Source: Verrucomicrobiota bacterium (lineage in GTDB: Bacteria; Verrucomicrobiota; Verrucomicrobiia; JADLBR01). Taken from it: a stretch of DNA of 64,000 bases. The notes beneath the pieces were generated by a model. It had not been told where the DNA came from, did not search any database, and saw nothing but the letters and a program-made list of their open reading frames with translations. Made by a program: the position numbers and the translations under genes. Positions 8,272 through 15,692 of this stretch are shown piece by piece. The stretch covers positions 1-64,000 of the forward strand of contig JAKQKQ010000189.1 in the NCBI GenBank assembly GCA_029560585.1, written 5' to 3'. Each line of letters opens with the position of its first letter. Position 1 is the first letter of the stretch.

Positions 8272-8571
8272 AAGAAGCGCTTCACCCTACGCAGGTGCCC
8301 GCCGCTGAAAAGCCAAAATCACGCGCTGGCGCGCGGTCACCATGGCATTGGGCTGTTCGACGGCAACCTGTTGGAGTCCAGCCGATAGGCTGAATCGGGC
8401 ACGAAACAGGCTCGAGCCTGGACTCCAACGGCTTCGGTCGAGCGAACCAAAAGCCCTGGCCCCGTCACACCCCGCCCGAATAGGCCCAAAAAAGTCCTCC
8501 GCCACCCCATCGGACGCTGGAGTTTCCAACGAAAGGGGGCTTAATTCAATATTTGGACGACTGACGCGCGC
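8272..8571. other. divergent intergenic region, ndk / cdaA-ybbR
   Basis: This 300-bp gap separates divergently transcribed genes and should carry both promoters, but no clear -35/-10 pair stands out. Its only obvious structure is the inverted repeat at 8370-8429. Confidence 0.6.
8370..8429. repeat. REPIN-like inverted repeat (GTTGGAGTCCAG arms)
   Basis: Two 12-base arms, GTTGGAGTCCAG at 8370-8381 and its exact reverse complement at 8418-8429, face each other across 36 bp. Each half also contains its own hairpin: CAGCC-gata-GGCTG on the left and the palindrome CAGGCTCGAGCCTG on the right. Two imperfect palindromes in inverted orientation is the layout of REPIN or BIME-type elements. There is no T-tract, and both flanking genes point away, so it is not a terminator for either. 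Confidence 0.65.
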
Positions 8572-10185
8572 ATGCCAAACCTGCCACAGCTAGGACCCCT
8601 CAACCCCTTCTGGAGGCACGCCATCGACATCGCCGTCTCCGTCCTCATCCTCCGCGTCACACTGGGCTGGCTCGTGACGTACAGGCGCCTTGTGCAGTTC
8701 CTCCTCCTGTTCGTTGCCCTCATCGGCATGGGATGGATCGTCAGCCAGCTCAACCTCCCCCTCGCCCAGGTCCTTGGCCTTATCCTCATCATCCCGCTCC
8801 TCGTGTTGCTCATGCTCAGCATCGTGCCCGAGTTCCGCCGCATCTACGAATCGGCCAGCGTGGGCAGGATCTTTGCCGTCCGGCGCTCGCGCGAGGAAGA
8901 GATGGTCGCCACCATTATCGATACCGTCCGCCAGCTCTCCGAAAACCGCTGCGGCGCCATCCTCGTCTTTCCAAAGCGCGACGACATCAACCAATTCTGC
9001 CAGGGAGGAGAGCAGGTCGATGCGCGTGCCAACAAGAGCCTGCTGCTCTCCATCCTGAACACCGAATCCCCCCGCCATGACGGCGCCATTATCATCGACG
9101 GGGATCGCATCACCCGCATCGGTGCCGTGCTGCCCCTCGCTCCAGCCGAGGGCGTGGATCCGTCCTGGGGCACCCGCCATCTCGCCGCCCTCGGCCTGTG
9201 CCAGGCCAGCGATGCCGAGGTGATCGTGGTGTCCGAGGAACGCGGCACCGTCTCCTTCGGCAAGAATGGCCGACTCGAGCGTGTCGACTTCGCCGATGAG
9301 CAGGCCGGCCGCCGCACGGTCGCCGGCGCCCTTGAGATCGACCTCGATCACACCCGCGGAAAGAAACGCCTCCCGTCCTCGATCTTGCTCTGGGGCCTCG
9401 CGGTGATCATCGGCGCATCGGGTTCGCTGGGTGTCGAGGGTCTCCGCAACCGCCTCTATCCTCGGCCCCCGGTCATCGTCTCGGCCACCGCCCAGATCGA
9501 GCTGACCGGCCTCACCAACACCCTTTTCCTCGCACAGCAAAGCCACAAGGAGGCGGCCGTCAGAATGCGCCTTCCAGAAGCCGCCCACGCACCGCTCGCC
9601 GACCTCGCTCTCTTTCGCCGGAAACCCAACCTCGACCAGCTCAAGCTCACCATCGATCTCTCCGGCGAAGGGGCAGGCGCCAAGGAACTGGTCCTGCAGC
9701 CACAGATGCTTGGCCAACTCCCCCTCGACTGGCAGGTTGAGAGCTTTGACCCCAATCGTATCCAGCTCGTGCTCGGTCCCATCAAACAGCTCGAGGCCAG
9801 CATCGAACCCCAGTTCTCACCCCCCCCGAAGGGATTGAAGATCAAGACCGTCACCGTCATCCCGCCCACCGTCCGCCTCGAAATCCGCGATCTGTTCTGG
9901 ACCCCAGACCGAAAACTGCGCACCGAGAAAATCGACATCTCGAGCCTCACCCTGCAGCAGCCGTCGCCCCCCGCCGCCACCACCAACGCCGTAGCAAATC
10001 CCCAGGTGCCCACCGCCACCAACGCACCTCCACACCTGCCCCCGCCCACCCAACCCGAACCCACGGAAGGTGACTTCACCTTCGCGGCAAAACTCGAGCT
10101 GCCATCCGGCGTGAAACTCATCGATGCCACCGGCAAGGATGTCGTGCGCATCAATCTCACGCTCATGAAATCGCAGAGGCGCTGA
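8572..10185 (+). CDS. diadenylate cyclase CdaA fused to a YbbR/CdaR-like regulator
   Basis: This 537-residue protein joins two proteins that are normally separate. Residues ~17-85 are three hydrophobic helices. Residues ~95-235 are a DisA_N diadenylate cyclase domain (two ATP to cyclic di-AMP) with ESPRHDGAIII (DGA near 170) and GTRHLAALG (200-208). A basic linker leads to a further membrane helix near 270-290. Residues ~300-535 are beta-rich and look like YbbR repeats, with a proline-rich insert near 450-495. CdaA and CdaR are adjacent genes in Firmicutes, and CdaR modulates CdaA. Here the sensor domain would lie outside the membrane on the same chain. The usual GTRHR motif reads GTRHL. Confidence 0.88.
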   Translation: MPNLPQLGPLNPFWRHAIDIAVSVLILRVTLGWLVTYRRLVQFLLLFVALIGMGWIVSQLNLPLAQVLGLILIIPLLVLLMLSIVPEFRRIYESASVGRIFAVRRSREEEMVATIIDTVRQLSENRCGAILVFPKRDDINQFCQGGEQVDARANKSLLLSILNTESPRHDGAIIIDGDRITRIGAVLPLAPAEGVDPSWGTRHLAALGLCQASDAEVIVVSEERGTVSFGKNGRLERVDFADEQAGRRTVAGALEIDLDHTRGKKRLPSSILLWGLAVIIGASGSLGVEGLRNRLYPRPPVIVSATAQIELTGLTNTLFLAQQSHKEAAVRMRLPEAAHAPLADLALFRRKPNLDQLKLTIDLSGEGAGAKELVLQPQMLGQLPLDWQVESFDPNRIQLVLGPIKQLEASIEPQFSPPPKGLKIKTVTVIPPTVRLEIRDLFWTPDRKLRTEKIDISSLTLQQPSPPAATTNAVANPQVPTATNAPPHLPPPTQPEPTEGDFTFAAKLELPSGVKLIDATGKDVVRINLTLMKSQRR

Positions 10186-10255
10186 GGCGCGCCCCGCGGC
10201 AGCCGCCGGTGGCCCCACAGGTTTGATCGCCGCCCCGCCCGTGGCATATTATGCC

Positions 10256-10441
10256 ATGGCCAACGAAGTCATCGTCAAGGACATGACCGAGAAGCTCCAG
10301 GACATCGAAGCCAAAATAGCGGGCATCCAGACCAAGGTCGCCAGCACGCACGGCCACGACAAAATGGCCCTGCAAGCAAAGCTCGAGGAACTCTACGAGC
10401 AGCGAAAGGTCGCCCAGCGTCGACTGATCGATGTGACCTGA
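10256..10441 (+). CDS. small coiled-coil protein of unknown function
   Basis: This 61-residue protein (MANEVIVKDMTEKLQDIEAK and onward) is almost entirely charged helix with heptad-like spacing of Leu, Ile and Val, ending RRLIDVT. It has no cysteine and no signal peptide. The reading frame opens with a TTG at 10223, but ATG at 10256 is the natural start. It follows the cyclase fusion by 70 bp on the same strand. The family is not recognised; it could equally be a short structural or adaptor protein. Confidence 0.55.
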   Translation: MANEVIVKDMTEKLQDIEAKIAGIQTKVASTHGHDKMALQAKLEELYEQRKVAQRRLIDVT

Positions 10442-10502
10442 AACCCAGAACGCCGCGGACACGTTCGGCTGCGCCTGAGGAACCCGAGGGGCGTGCCCCC
10501 GT

Positions 10503-10526
10503 GCAAAAGCGCAACACCGCTTTTGC
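10503..10526. repeat. short inverted repeat, possible relic of the 15480-15625 element
   Basis: GCAAAAGCG and its exact complement CGCTTTTGC face each other across six bases. The string ACACCGCTTTTGCC recurs inside the larger inverted repeat at 15480-15625, suggesting common origin. It could serve as a terminator for the small gene ending at 10441, but no T-run follows. Confidence 0.5.
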
Positions 10527-10642
10527 CGCCCTTCCGCCCCGCACCATGCCGGACCGCCGTGTCGTTTTCCCCTCGGCTTGCCCGTAAATCCCGTTACCGT
10601 CTCCTCCGGTGCGCTTGTTCGCCCACCGGAGACCTCACGGGA

Positions 10643-12244
10643 ATGGCAGGATGGATTCTAGACCTTGTGATCATCGGGGCCTATTTCGCCCTGATACTCG
10701 GCGTCGGCCTCTACATGGGCCGAAAGGAAGATAGCCTTAGCGATTTCGCCCTCGGCGGTCGGCGCATCCCTTGGTGGGCCGTGCTCGCGTCCATCGTCGC
10801 CGCAGAAACAAGCGCCGGCACATTCATCGGCACGCCCGGAGAAGGCTATGCCCACCGGAATTTCACGTATCTCCAGCTTGCCCTGGGGACGATCATCGCC
10901 CGCATCGTCATCGCCTTCACCTTCCTCAAGCCCTACTACGATTATAACGTTTACTCGATCTACGAGTTCCTGAAGGCCCGATTCGGACCGCAGTCCCGAA
11001 ATGCCGCCTCCGCGGTCTTCCTGGTCACACGCGTGCTCGCCTCGGGGACACGCCTCTATATCGCGGCCGTCATCCTTGTCTTGGCCTGCGAACTGCTCAT
11101 GGGCGCGCGGCCCGACCGCACCCAGGAACTCCTCATCTACGTCGGTGCCATCACCGCCGTCACGCTGCTCACCGCGATCTACACCACCCTCGGCGGCATC
11201 AAGGCGGTCATCTGGACGGACATGATCCAGGCCACCGTCATGATGGGCAGCGCCATCGTCGCAATCGCGCTCCTGTTTGCCGGCATCCCCGGCGGCTGGG
11301 CTGAGATCGGACGGCGCCTCGCCTCCCCCGGCGACCTCCGCTTCCTCGACGCCGGCATCGCCCCGGCCCTCTCGTGGTGGGATAACGCCAAGGCCATCCT
11401 CGGGTCGGAGTACACCATCTGGGCCGGCATCCTGGGATCCACCTTCACCACCATGGCCACTCATGGCACCGACCAAGACATGGTGCAGCGCATGCTCACC
11501 GCCAAGGACGTCCGGCGCAGTCGACTCTCCCTCGTCCTCTCCGGTCTCGCCGACATCCCCATCGTGCTCGTGTTCCTCACGATCGGCATACTCCTCTGGG
11601 TTCACTTCCAGACCAGCCCGGACCCGCGGCTTCCCGCAAAGACCAACGAGATCTTCTGCTACTATATCCTCACCGGAATGCCCGTCGGGGTCCGGGGGTT
11701 GCTGACAGCGGGTATCTTCGCCACAGCCATGGGTTCGCTCAGCGCCGCCCTGAATGCCCTTGCCACGAGCTTTACCCGTGATTGGTATCACCAGTTCATC
11801 CGACCCGGTGCCACCGAGACCGACTCCCTCCGCGCCGCAAAGATCGCCACCGCCGTTTTTGCATTGCTCATGATCATCGTCGCCTCGGGCACCGCCGCTT
11901 TCGTCATCATCAATCCCAAATCCCGCATCATCCCCATCGCCCTCGGCATCTTCGGCTACACCTATGGCTCTCTGCTGGGCGTTTTCCTGGTCGGCATGCT
12001 CACCCGCACCCGCGGCAACGATTTCGGCAACCTCATCGCCATGGTCGCCGGCTTCGCCATCGTCGCCCTCATGAGCGGTCTGCCAAACGACATCGCCGCC
12101 ATCTTCGGGACCACACTCTACCCACAACCTGATTGGCTGCCGCGCCTCGAGTTCCCATGGCGAATCCTCTTCGGCTCGCTCGGGACCGCCGCGGTCGCCC
12201 TCTGTTTCCGCACTGCTCCGGCAAGACCCGCCCCAAGCCCATGA
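10643..12244 (+). CDS. sodium:solute symporter (SSS family)
   Basis: The 533-residue polytopic membrane protein has about 13 predicted helices and the characteristic opening of the SSS family (TC 2.A.21): a first helix, then YMGRKEDSLSDFALGGRRIP and WWAVLASIVAAETSAGTFIG. TM2 residues near AAETSAGT correspond to the sodium-site region of these carriers. It should import an organic solute with Na+; the substrate cannot be read from sequence. The start is ATG at 10643, since the upstream open frame is unconserved. Its stop overlaps the next start (ATGA at 12241-12244), coupling it to the endonuclease III-like gene, an odd functional pairing. Confidence 0.9.
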   Translation: MAGWILDLVIIGAYFALILGVGLYMGRKEDSLSDFALGGRRIPWWAVLASIVAAETSAGTFIGTPGEGYAHRNFTYLQLALGTIIARIVIAFTFLKPYYDYNVYSIYEFLKARFGPQSRNAASAVFLVTRVLASGTRLYIAAVILVLACELLMGARPDRTQELLIYVGAITAVTLLTAIYTTLGGIKAVIWTDMIQATVMMGSAIVAIALLFAGIPGGWAEIGRRLASPGDLRFLDAGIAPALSWWDNAKAILGSEYTIWAGILGSTFTTMATHGTDQDMVQRMLTAKDVRRSRLSLVLSGLADIPIVLVFLTIGILLWVHFQTSPDPRLPAKTNEIFCYYILTGMPVGVRGLLTAGIFATAMGSLSAALNALATSFTRDWYHQFIRPGATETDSLRAAKIATAVFALLMIIVASGTAAFVIINPKSRIIPIALGIFGYTYGSLLGVFLVGMLTRTRGNDFGNLIAMVAGFAIVALMSGLPNDIAAIFGTTLYPQPDWLPRLEFPWRILFGSLGTAAVALCFRTAPARPAPSP

Positions 12245-13059
12245 CCCCGCCCCTGGCACCCGCCCGAACGGCGCGCATTCCCACAGTCATCCGCCGCATG
12301 TTTGCGCTGGCCTTCCGGGCCCTCGGCCCACAGCACTGGTGGCCGGGAGAAACGCCCTTCGAGGTATGCGTCGGCGCCATCCTCACCCAGAATACTGCGT
12401 GGACCAATGTCGAGCGCGCCATAGCCAACCTCAGGGCCGCGCGCGCCCTCGACCCCCACGCCATCCACCGAATGCCCCTCCGCCGCCTCGCCCACCTCAT
12501 CCGCCCCGCCGGTTACTTCAACGTCAAGGCTCACCGCCTCAGATCCTTTATCGGATTCCTCCTGAGCCGCCTCGGGGGCCAAATCCAGCGCATCCGTGAC
12601 ATCCCCCCCGACGAGGCCCGAAAAATGCTCCTCTCCGTCAACGGCGTCGGCCCCGAGACCGCCGACAGCATCCTCCTCTATGCCGCCGGGATACCCTTCT
12701 TCGTGTGCGATGCCTACACGCGCCGCATCCTCCACCGCCACGGCCTGTGCTCTCCAGACGCCGATTACCATGCCCTGCAGGATATCTTCCACCGCGCGCT
12801 GCCCGATCGCGACCCAAGCCTCTATAACGAGTTCCACGCCCTCTTCGTGGCAATCGGCAAAGACTTCTGCCGACCACGCGCCCCGCGCTGCGACGCCTGC
12901 CCCCTCGGATCCCTCCTCACGCCGGCACAGCGCCCGCACATCCAAAACGCTTCCACACCTCCAAGAACGCCCGCGCGAAATCCGAAGGCGCCTCTGAAAT
13001 CCACGCCCCCACCCTCGAGGGTGACTCGAATCGCCCCTCGGAAATCTCCGCCTGGTTGA
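12241..13059 (+). CDS. endonuclease III-related HhH-GPD DNA glycosylase
   Basis: The 272-residue protein has an HhH-GPD core: CVGAILTQNTAWTNVERA, AGYFNVKAHRL, the hairpin LLSVNGVGPETADSILLY and the catalytic Asp region FFVCDAYTRRIL. The lyase lysine of E. coli Nth (GVGRKTA) is replaced by Glu (GVGPETA), as in the archaeal-type relatives, so a monofunctional glycosylase is more likely. The iron-sulfur loop has three cysteines at the right spacing (CRPRAPRCDACPLGSLL), but the fourth is Leu. A proline-rich tail of ~50 residues follows and overlaps the convergent NUDIX gene by 143 bp; the true end may be variable. Role: removal of damaged bases. Confidence 0.85.
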   Translation: MTPPLAPARTARIPTVIRRMFALAFRALGPQHWWPGETPFEVCVGAILTQNTAWTNVERAIANLRAARALDPHAIHRMPLRRLAHLIRPAGYFNVKAHRLRSFIGFLLSRLGGQIQRIRDIPPDEARKMLLSVNGVGPETADSILLYAAGIPFFVCDAYTRRILHRHGLCSPDADYHALQDIFHRALPDRDPSLYNEFHALFVAIGKDFCRPRAPRCDACPLGSLLTPAQRPHIQNASTPPRTPARNPKAPLKSTPPPSRVTRIAPRKSPPG

Positions 13060-13435
13060 TCTGGAACGGGCCCTCCCTGACCACCCGATACACCCTCACA
13101 AACTCCCGCTCCGTCTCCGCACAGGCCTCGATCCGCCCCAGCTCCGAAAGCTCCCCTGGATCAGCTTCAACCCCCAGCTCCTCTCGCAGTTCCCTCGCCG
13201 CCGCGGCCGCGTATTCCTCCCCCCCATCGACGTGCCCGCTGGCCGACGAGTCCCACTTTCCTGGATGCATGTCCTTCGCCATCGAGCGCTTCTGCAAAAA
13301 CACATCCCCCGCCCCGTTAAAAACCAGAATGTGGACGGCCCGGTGCCGCAGGCCACGCGCATGGATATCCCGCCGCGGTGCCGACCCCACCACCCGATCC
13401 ATCTCGTCCACCACATCAAGAACCTCCTCAGCCAT
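12917..13435 (-). CDS. NUDIX hydrolase (isopentenyl-diphosphate isomerase-like subgroup)
   Basis: The 172-residue protein starts MAEEVLDVVDEMDRVVG. It contains a NUDIX box reading GHVDGGEEYAAAAARELREE then LGVEA, which fits GX5EX7REUXEEXGU. The lead-in HRAVHILVFNGAGDVFLQKR and the following KWDSSASGHV resemble the IDI/YfcD-type subgroup that hydrolyses nucleotide or isoprenoid diphosphates; the substrate is unknown. An upstream open stretch in the same frame (to 13702) crosses a microsatellite and is not protein-like. Its 3' end overlaps the endonuclease III-like gene tail to tail. Confidence 0.88.
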   Translation of the reverse strand: MAEEVLDVVDEMDRVVGSAPRRDIHARGLRHRAVHILVFNGAGDVFLQKRSMAKDMHPGKWDSSASGHVDGGEEYAAAAARELREELGVEADPGELSELGRIEACAETEREFVRVYRVVREGPFQINQAEISEGRFESPSRVGAWISEAPSDFARAFLEVWKRFGCAGAVPA

Positions 13436-13470
13436 GCAGGAACTCTGCCATCCAATCCCCACCCTTGAAA

Positions 13471-13515
13471 GTTGGTTGTTGGTTGTTGGTTGTTGGTTGT
13501 TGGGTGTTGGGTGTA
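13471..13515 (+). repeat. heptanucleotide tandem repeat (GTTGGTT)
   Basis: Starting at GTTGGTTGTTGGTT, the 7-bp unit GTTGGTT repeats about four times and then decays into GTTGGGT units. It lies just upstream of the NUDIX start, between divergent genes. Similar TTGG-rich heptads occur at 61605-61695. Confidence 0.8.
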
Positions 13516-13588
13516 GGCCATCGGGCCCTGGAAACCCCCGCGCCCACGTCCCGATTGCATCCACCCGCAATCCCCCTACATTTCCCCG

Positions 13589-14137
13589 ATGCCGGACATG
13601 CCGAAAGAGCCCATAACCTTGAGTGGCGATTGCCCGGCCCTCGCCATACCCGCAGGCCACGAGGTCACACTGCCCAAGGGCATAACCCTCACCATAATGC
13701 AAACGCTAGGGGGCAGCTTCACCGTCATGGCCCCCGCGGGACTCTTCCGCATCGATGGTCGCCATGCCCCTCTCCTGGGCCTCGAGCCTCCCGCCGACGC
13801 CCCGGCGCCACCTTCCGTCGGCCCCGTCACCGAGTCCGCCGTCTGGGAGACCCTCAGGACCTGTTTCGACCCCGAGATTCCCGTCAATATCGTCGATCTC
13901 GGCCTCATCTACGACATGCGCCTTTCCCCGGGCCCGAAGAACGGCAGCCGTGTCGATATCAAGATGACGCTCACCGCTGCGGGCTGCGGCATGGGGCCCA
14001 GCATCGCCGCCGATGCCCAGCGGAAACTGGTCGCCGTACCCGGGATCACGGAGGCCAATGTCGAGATCGTCTGGGACCCACGCTGGCACCCGTCCATGAT
14101 CTCCCCAGAGGGACGCGAGAAACTCGGCATCGAATGA
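13589..14137 (+). CDS. sufT: SufT-type Fe-S assembly protein (DUF59/MIP18 family)
   Basis: The 182-residue protein has the two-part build of SufT. Residues ~5-65 are a small beta domain with the family signature AGHEVTLPKGITLTIMQTLG. Residues ~85-182 are a DUF59/MIP18 domain with CFDPEIPVNIVDLGLIYD and the reactive-cysteine segment TAAGCGMGPSIAAD, ending WHPSMISPEGREKLG. SufT proteins assist late iron-sulfur cluster delivery in the cytoplasm. The stop codon overlaps the ATG of lipA (ATGA), so the partner is probably the Fe-S enzyme lipoyl synthase itself. Confidence 0.9.
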   Translation: MPDMPKEPITLSGDCPALAIPAGHEVTLPKGITLTIMQTLGGSFTVMAPAGLFRIDGRHAPLLGLEPPADAPAPPSVGPVTESAVWETLRTCFDPEIPVNIVDLGLIYDMRLSPGPKNGSRVDIKMTLTAAGCGMGPSIAADAQRKLVAVPGITEANVEIVWDPRWHPSMISPEGREKLGIE

Positions 14138-15132
14138 ACTCACCGACCCGCCATCCCTCCTCTTCCGCTTCTGCCAGCGAGTGCGGGCCCATGGAACGCC
14201 CCGGCATCGGCGTGGCTGCCCGGCCCCGCAAGCCCGCCTGGTTCCGCCTCAAGCTCCCAACCTCCCCCGAGTTTGCGGGCACCACGGCACTGGTCCACGA
14301 CCTGCGCCTCCACACCGTTTGCGAAAGTGCCCACTGCCCCAACCGATGGGAATGCTGGAGCCGCTCCACCGCCACATTCATGATCGCGGGAAACCGCTGC
14401 ACGCGCGCCTGCGGCTTCTGCGCCGTGAATACCGCCAAGCCGCTGCCGCTGGAGGCCGACGAGCCCGCGCGTGTGGCCGAAGCGTGCCGCCGGCTCGGCC
14501 TGCGCCACGTTGTCATCACGATGGTCGCCCGCGATGATCTCCGGGACGGCGCCGCCAACCACGTCGCCCAGACCATCCGCGCCGTCAGACAGCAGAATCC
14601 AGACATCATCGTGGAGGTGCTAACGTCCGATTTCAATGGCAGCCCCGAGAGCATCCACCTCGTCCTCGACGCCACCCCCGACATCTTCAACCACAACATC
14701 GAGACCGTCGAACGCCTCACCCCTTCCGTCCGATCCCGCGCCACCTACCGCCGATCGCTCGAGGTCCTCCGCCTCGCCCGCGAATACGCGCCACGCATGA
14801 TCACGAAATCCGGCCTCATGCTCGGCCTCGGCGAAACAGGCGAGGAAATTGAGACCTCGCTCCGCGATCTCCGCGCCGTCGGCTGCGATATCGTTACAAT
14901 CGGCCAGTACCTCCAGCCCTCCCCGAAACACTTGCCCGTCGTCTCCTGGATCGAACCCGAACAGTTCAACCGGTGGGGCCGCCTCGCCTCCGACCTCGGC
15001 TTCCGCTCCGTCGCCTCCGGCCCGCTCGTCCGGTCATCCTATCACGCCGATAGCGTCGACGTGACTTCCCTGAAATCGCTCCTGAATGCGCCGCCCCGTG
15101 AATCCGAATCCGCGAACCTGATGGCGCGGTGA
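14134..15132 (+). CDS. lipA: lipoyl synthase
   Basis: The 332-residue radical-SAM enzyme inserts two sulfurs into protein-bound octanoyl groups. The auxiliary cluster ligands are present as CESAHCPNRWECW (CX4CX5C), and the radical-SAM cluster as CTRACGFC (CX3CX2C). The C-terminal RSSYHAD supplies the conserved serine ligand. DRESULT-type middle motifs such as FNHNIETVERLTPSVR are intact. ATG at 14134 overlaps the sufT stop; an internal ATG at 14191 would give a more typical N-terminus. No lipB or lplA was seen nearby. Confidence 0.97.
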   Translation: MNSPTRHPSSSASASECGPMERPGIGVAARPRKPAWFRLKLPTSPEFAGTTALVHDLRLHTVCESAHCPNRWECWSRSTATFMIAGNRCTRACGFCAVNTAKPLPLEADEPARVAEACRRLGLRHVVITMVARDDLRDGAANHVAQTIRAVRQQNPDIIVEVLTSDFNGSPESIHLVLDATPDIFNHNIETVERLTPSVRSRATYRRSLEVLRLAREYAPRMITKSGLMLGLGETGEEIETSLRDLRAVGCDIVTIGQYLQPSPKHLPVVSWIEPEQFNRWGRLASDLGFRSVASGPLVRSSYHADSVDVTSLKSLLNAPPRESESANLMAR

Positions 15133-15309
15133 CCTCGCTTGGCTATGCCTGCATTCGGGCATCGCCAGGGGGCGCCAACACTGTCCTGGGATACCGGCCG
15201 CAGGCCTTTGGTGCGGACGGTCCCCTGGCCGATTTTGCGAGCACACGCAATTCTCGAACCAGATCCCATGCCCCGCGCGCCGGGACACCACCAGGGGTGG
15301 AGATGAGAC

Positions 15310-15366
15310 GTAGGAGCGCGCTTGCGCGCGATTCGCGCACGGGATCGCCTGCAAGCAGGCTCCTAC
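15310..15366. repeat. REP-like inverted pair with GTAG heads
   Basis: Two 23-base units in inverted orientation (15310-15332 and 15344-15366) are separated by 11 bp. Each begins GTAGGAGC, has a GCTTGC centre and ends GCGAT, so each can fold as a hairpin. The same unit occurs twice more at 62946-63000. The GTAG head plus imperfect palindrome is the usual form of REP sequences mobilised by RAYT (TnpA-REP) proteins; no such gene lies in the window. Confidence 0.85.
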
Positions 15367-15479
15367 TGCCCGGCATCTGAGTCTTCGAGTCAGCGCCGCC
15401 CCCGGCGCGCCGGGGCGGCGCCGGCCAAAGTCGTCCACGCGCCGGATTACTCAGGTCGAAACTTCTGGGGGCGGGGCCG

Positions 15480-15625
15480 TTTTGGACTGCGGGGGCAGAG
15501 CGAAGCGGCGACACCGCTTTTGCCTCCGGCGGAGCCGAAGCCGATGGTCCCGGCTCGCGCTTCGCACGCTGCCAAAGCGGTGGCGCCGTCCGGCGGTTGC
15601 CGGACTCTGCCACCGCAGTCCAAAA
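15480..15625. repeat. 146-bp inverted repeat with TTTTGGACTGCGG ends
   Basis: Arms TTTTGGACTGCGG at 15480-15492 and its exact complement at 15613-15625 bracket ~120 bp. Immediately inside each arm the pairing continues imperfectly: GGGGCAGAG against CTCTGCC, and ACACCGCTTTTGCC against a CAAAGCGGTGGC segment. It is a long imperfect palindrome lacking any coding potential. It resembles a miniature inverted-repeat element; the short hairpin at 10503-10526 may be a relic of the same family. Confidence 0.75.
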
Positions 15626-15692
15626 CCCTCCAGGCCCGGGCCCTGGGTCGCGGCACGAGCCGCGCGCGCGAACAGCGCCTGAAGTCTCTGGC

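Larger units (their letters stand above)
15133..15692. other. 560-bp intergenic region packed with repeats
   Basis: No gene is supported between lipA and the convergent fecR-domain gene. It contains a GTAG-headed REP pair (15310-15366) and a larger inverted repeat (15480-15625), listed separately. The long open frames seen across it on both strands are by-products of GC-rich palindromic DNA. No T-tract terminator is visible. Confidence 0.7.

Noticed and set aside
9456-10247. Long open frames antisense to the cyclase fusion and other genes
   Set aside because: They are shadows produced by GC-rich codon bias; the plus-strand protein has clear domain motifs and the antisense products none.
10658-12259. 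533-codon minus-strand frame opposite the symporter
   Set aside because: Its composition is dominated by Gly, Asp and Glu with no fold-like pattern, and the plus-strand symporter is unmistakable.
13471-13515. CRISPR-like repeat
   Set aside because: The unit is 7 bp with no spacers, so it is a microsatellite.
13436-13702. N-terminal extension of the NUDIX gene to 13702
   Set aside because: The extension translates a GTTGGTT microsatellite and overlaps sufT; the conserved protein begins at 13435.
15143-15613. Open frames across the lipA-fecR gap on both strands
   Set aside because: They coincide with palindromic repeats, are repetitive in Arg, Pro and Ala, and show no motif or start signal.
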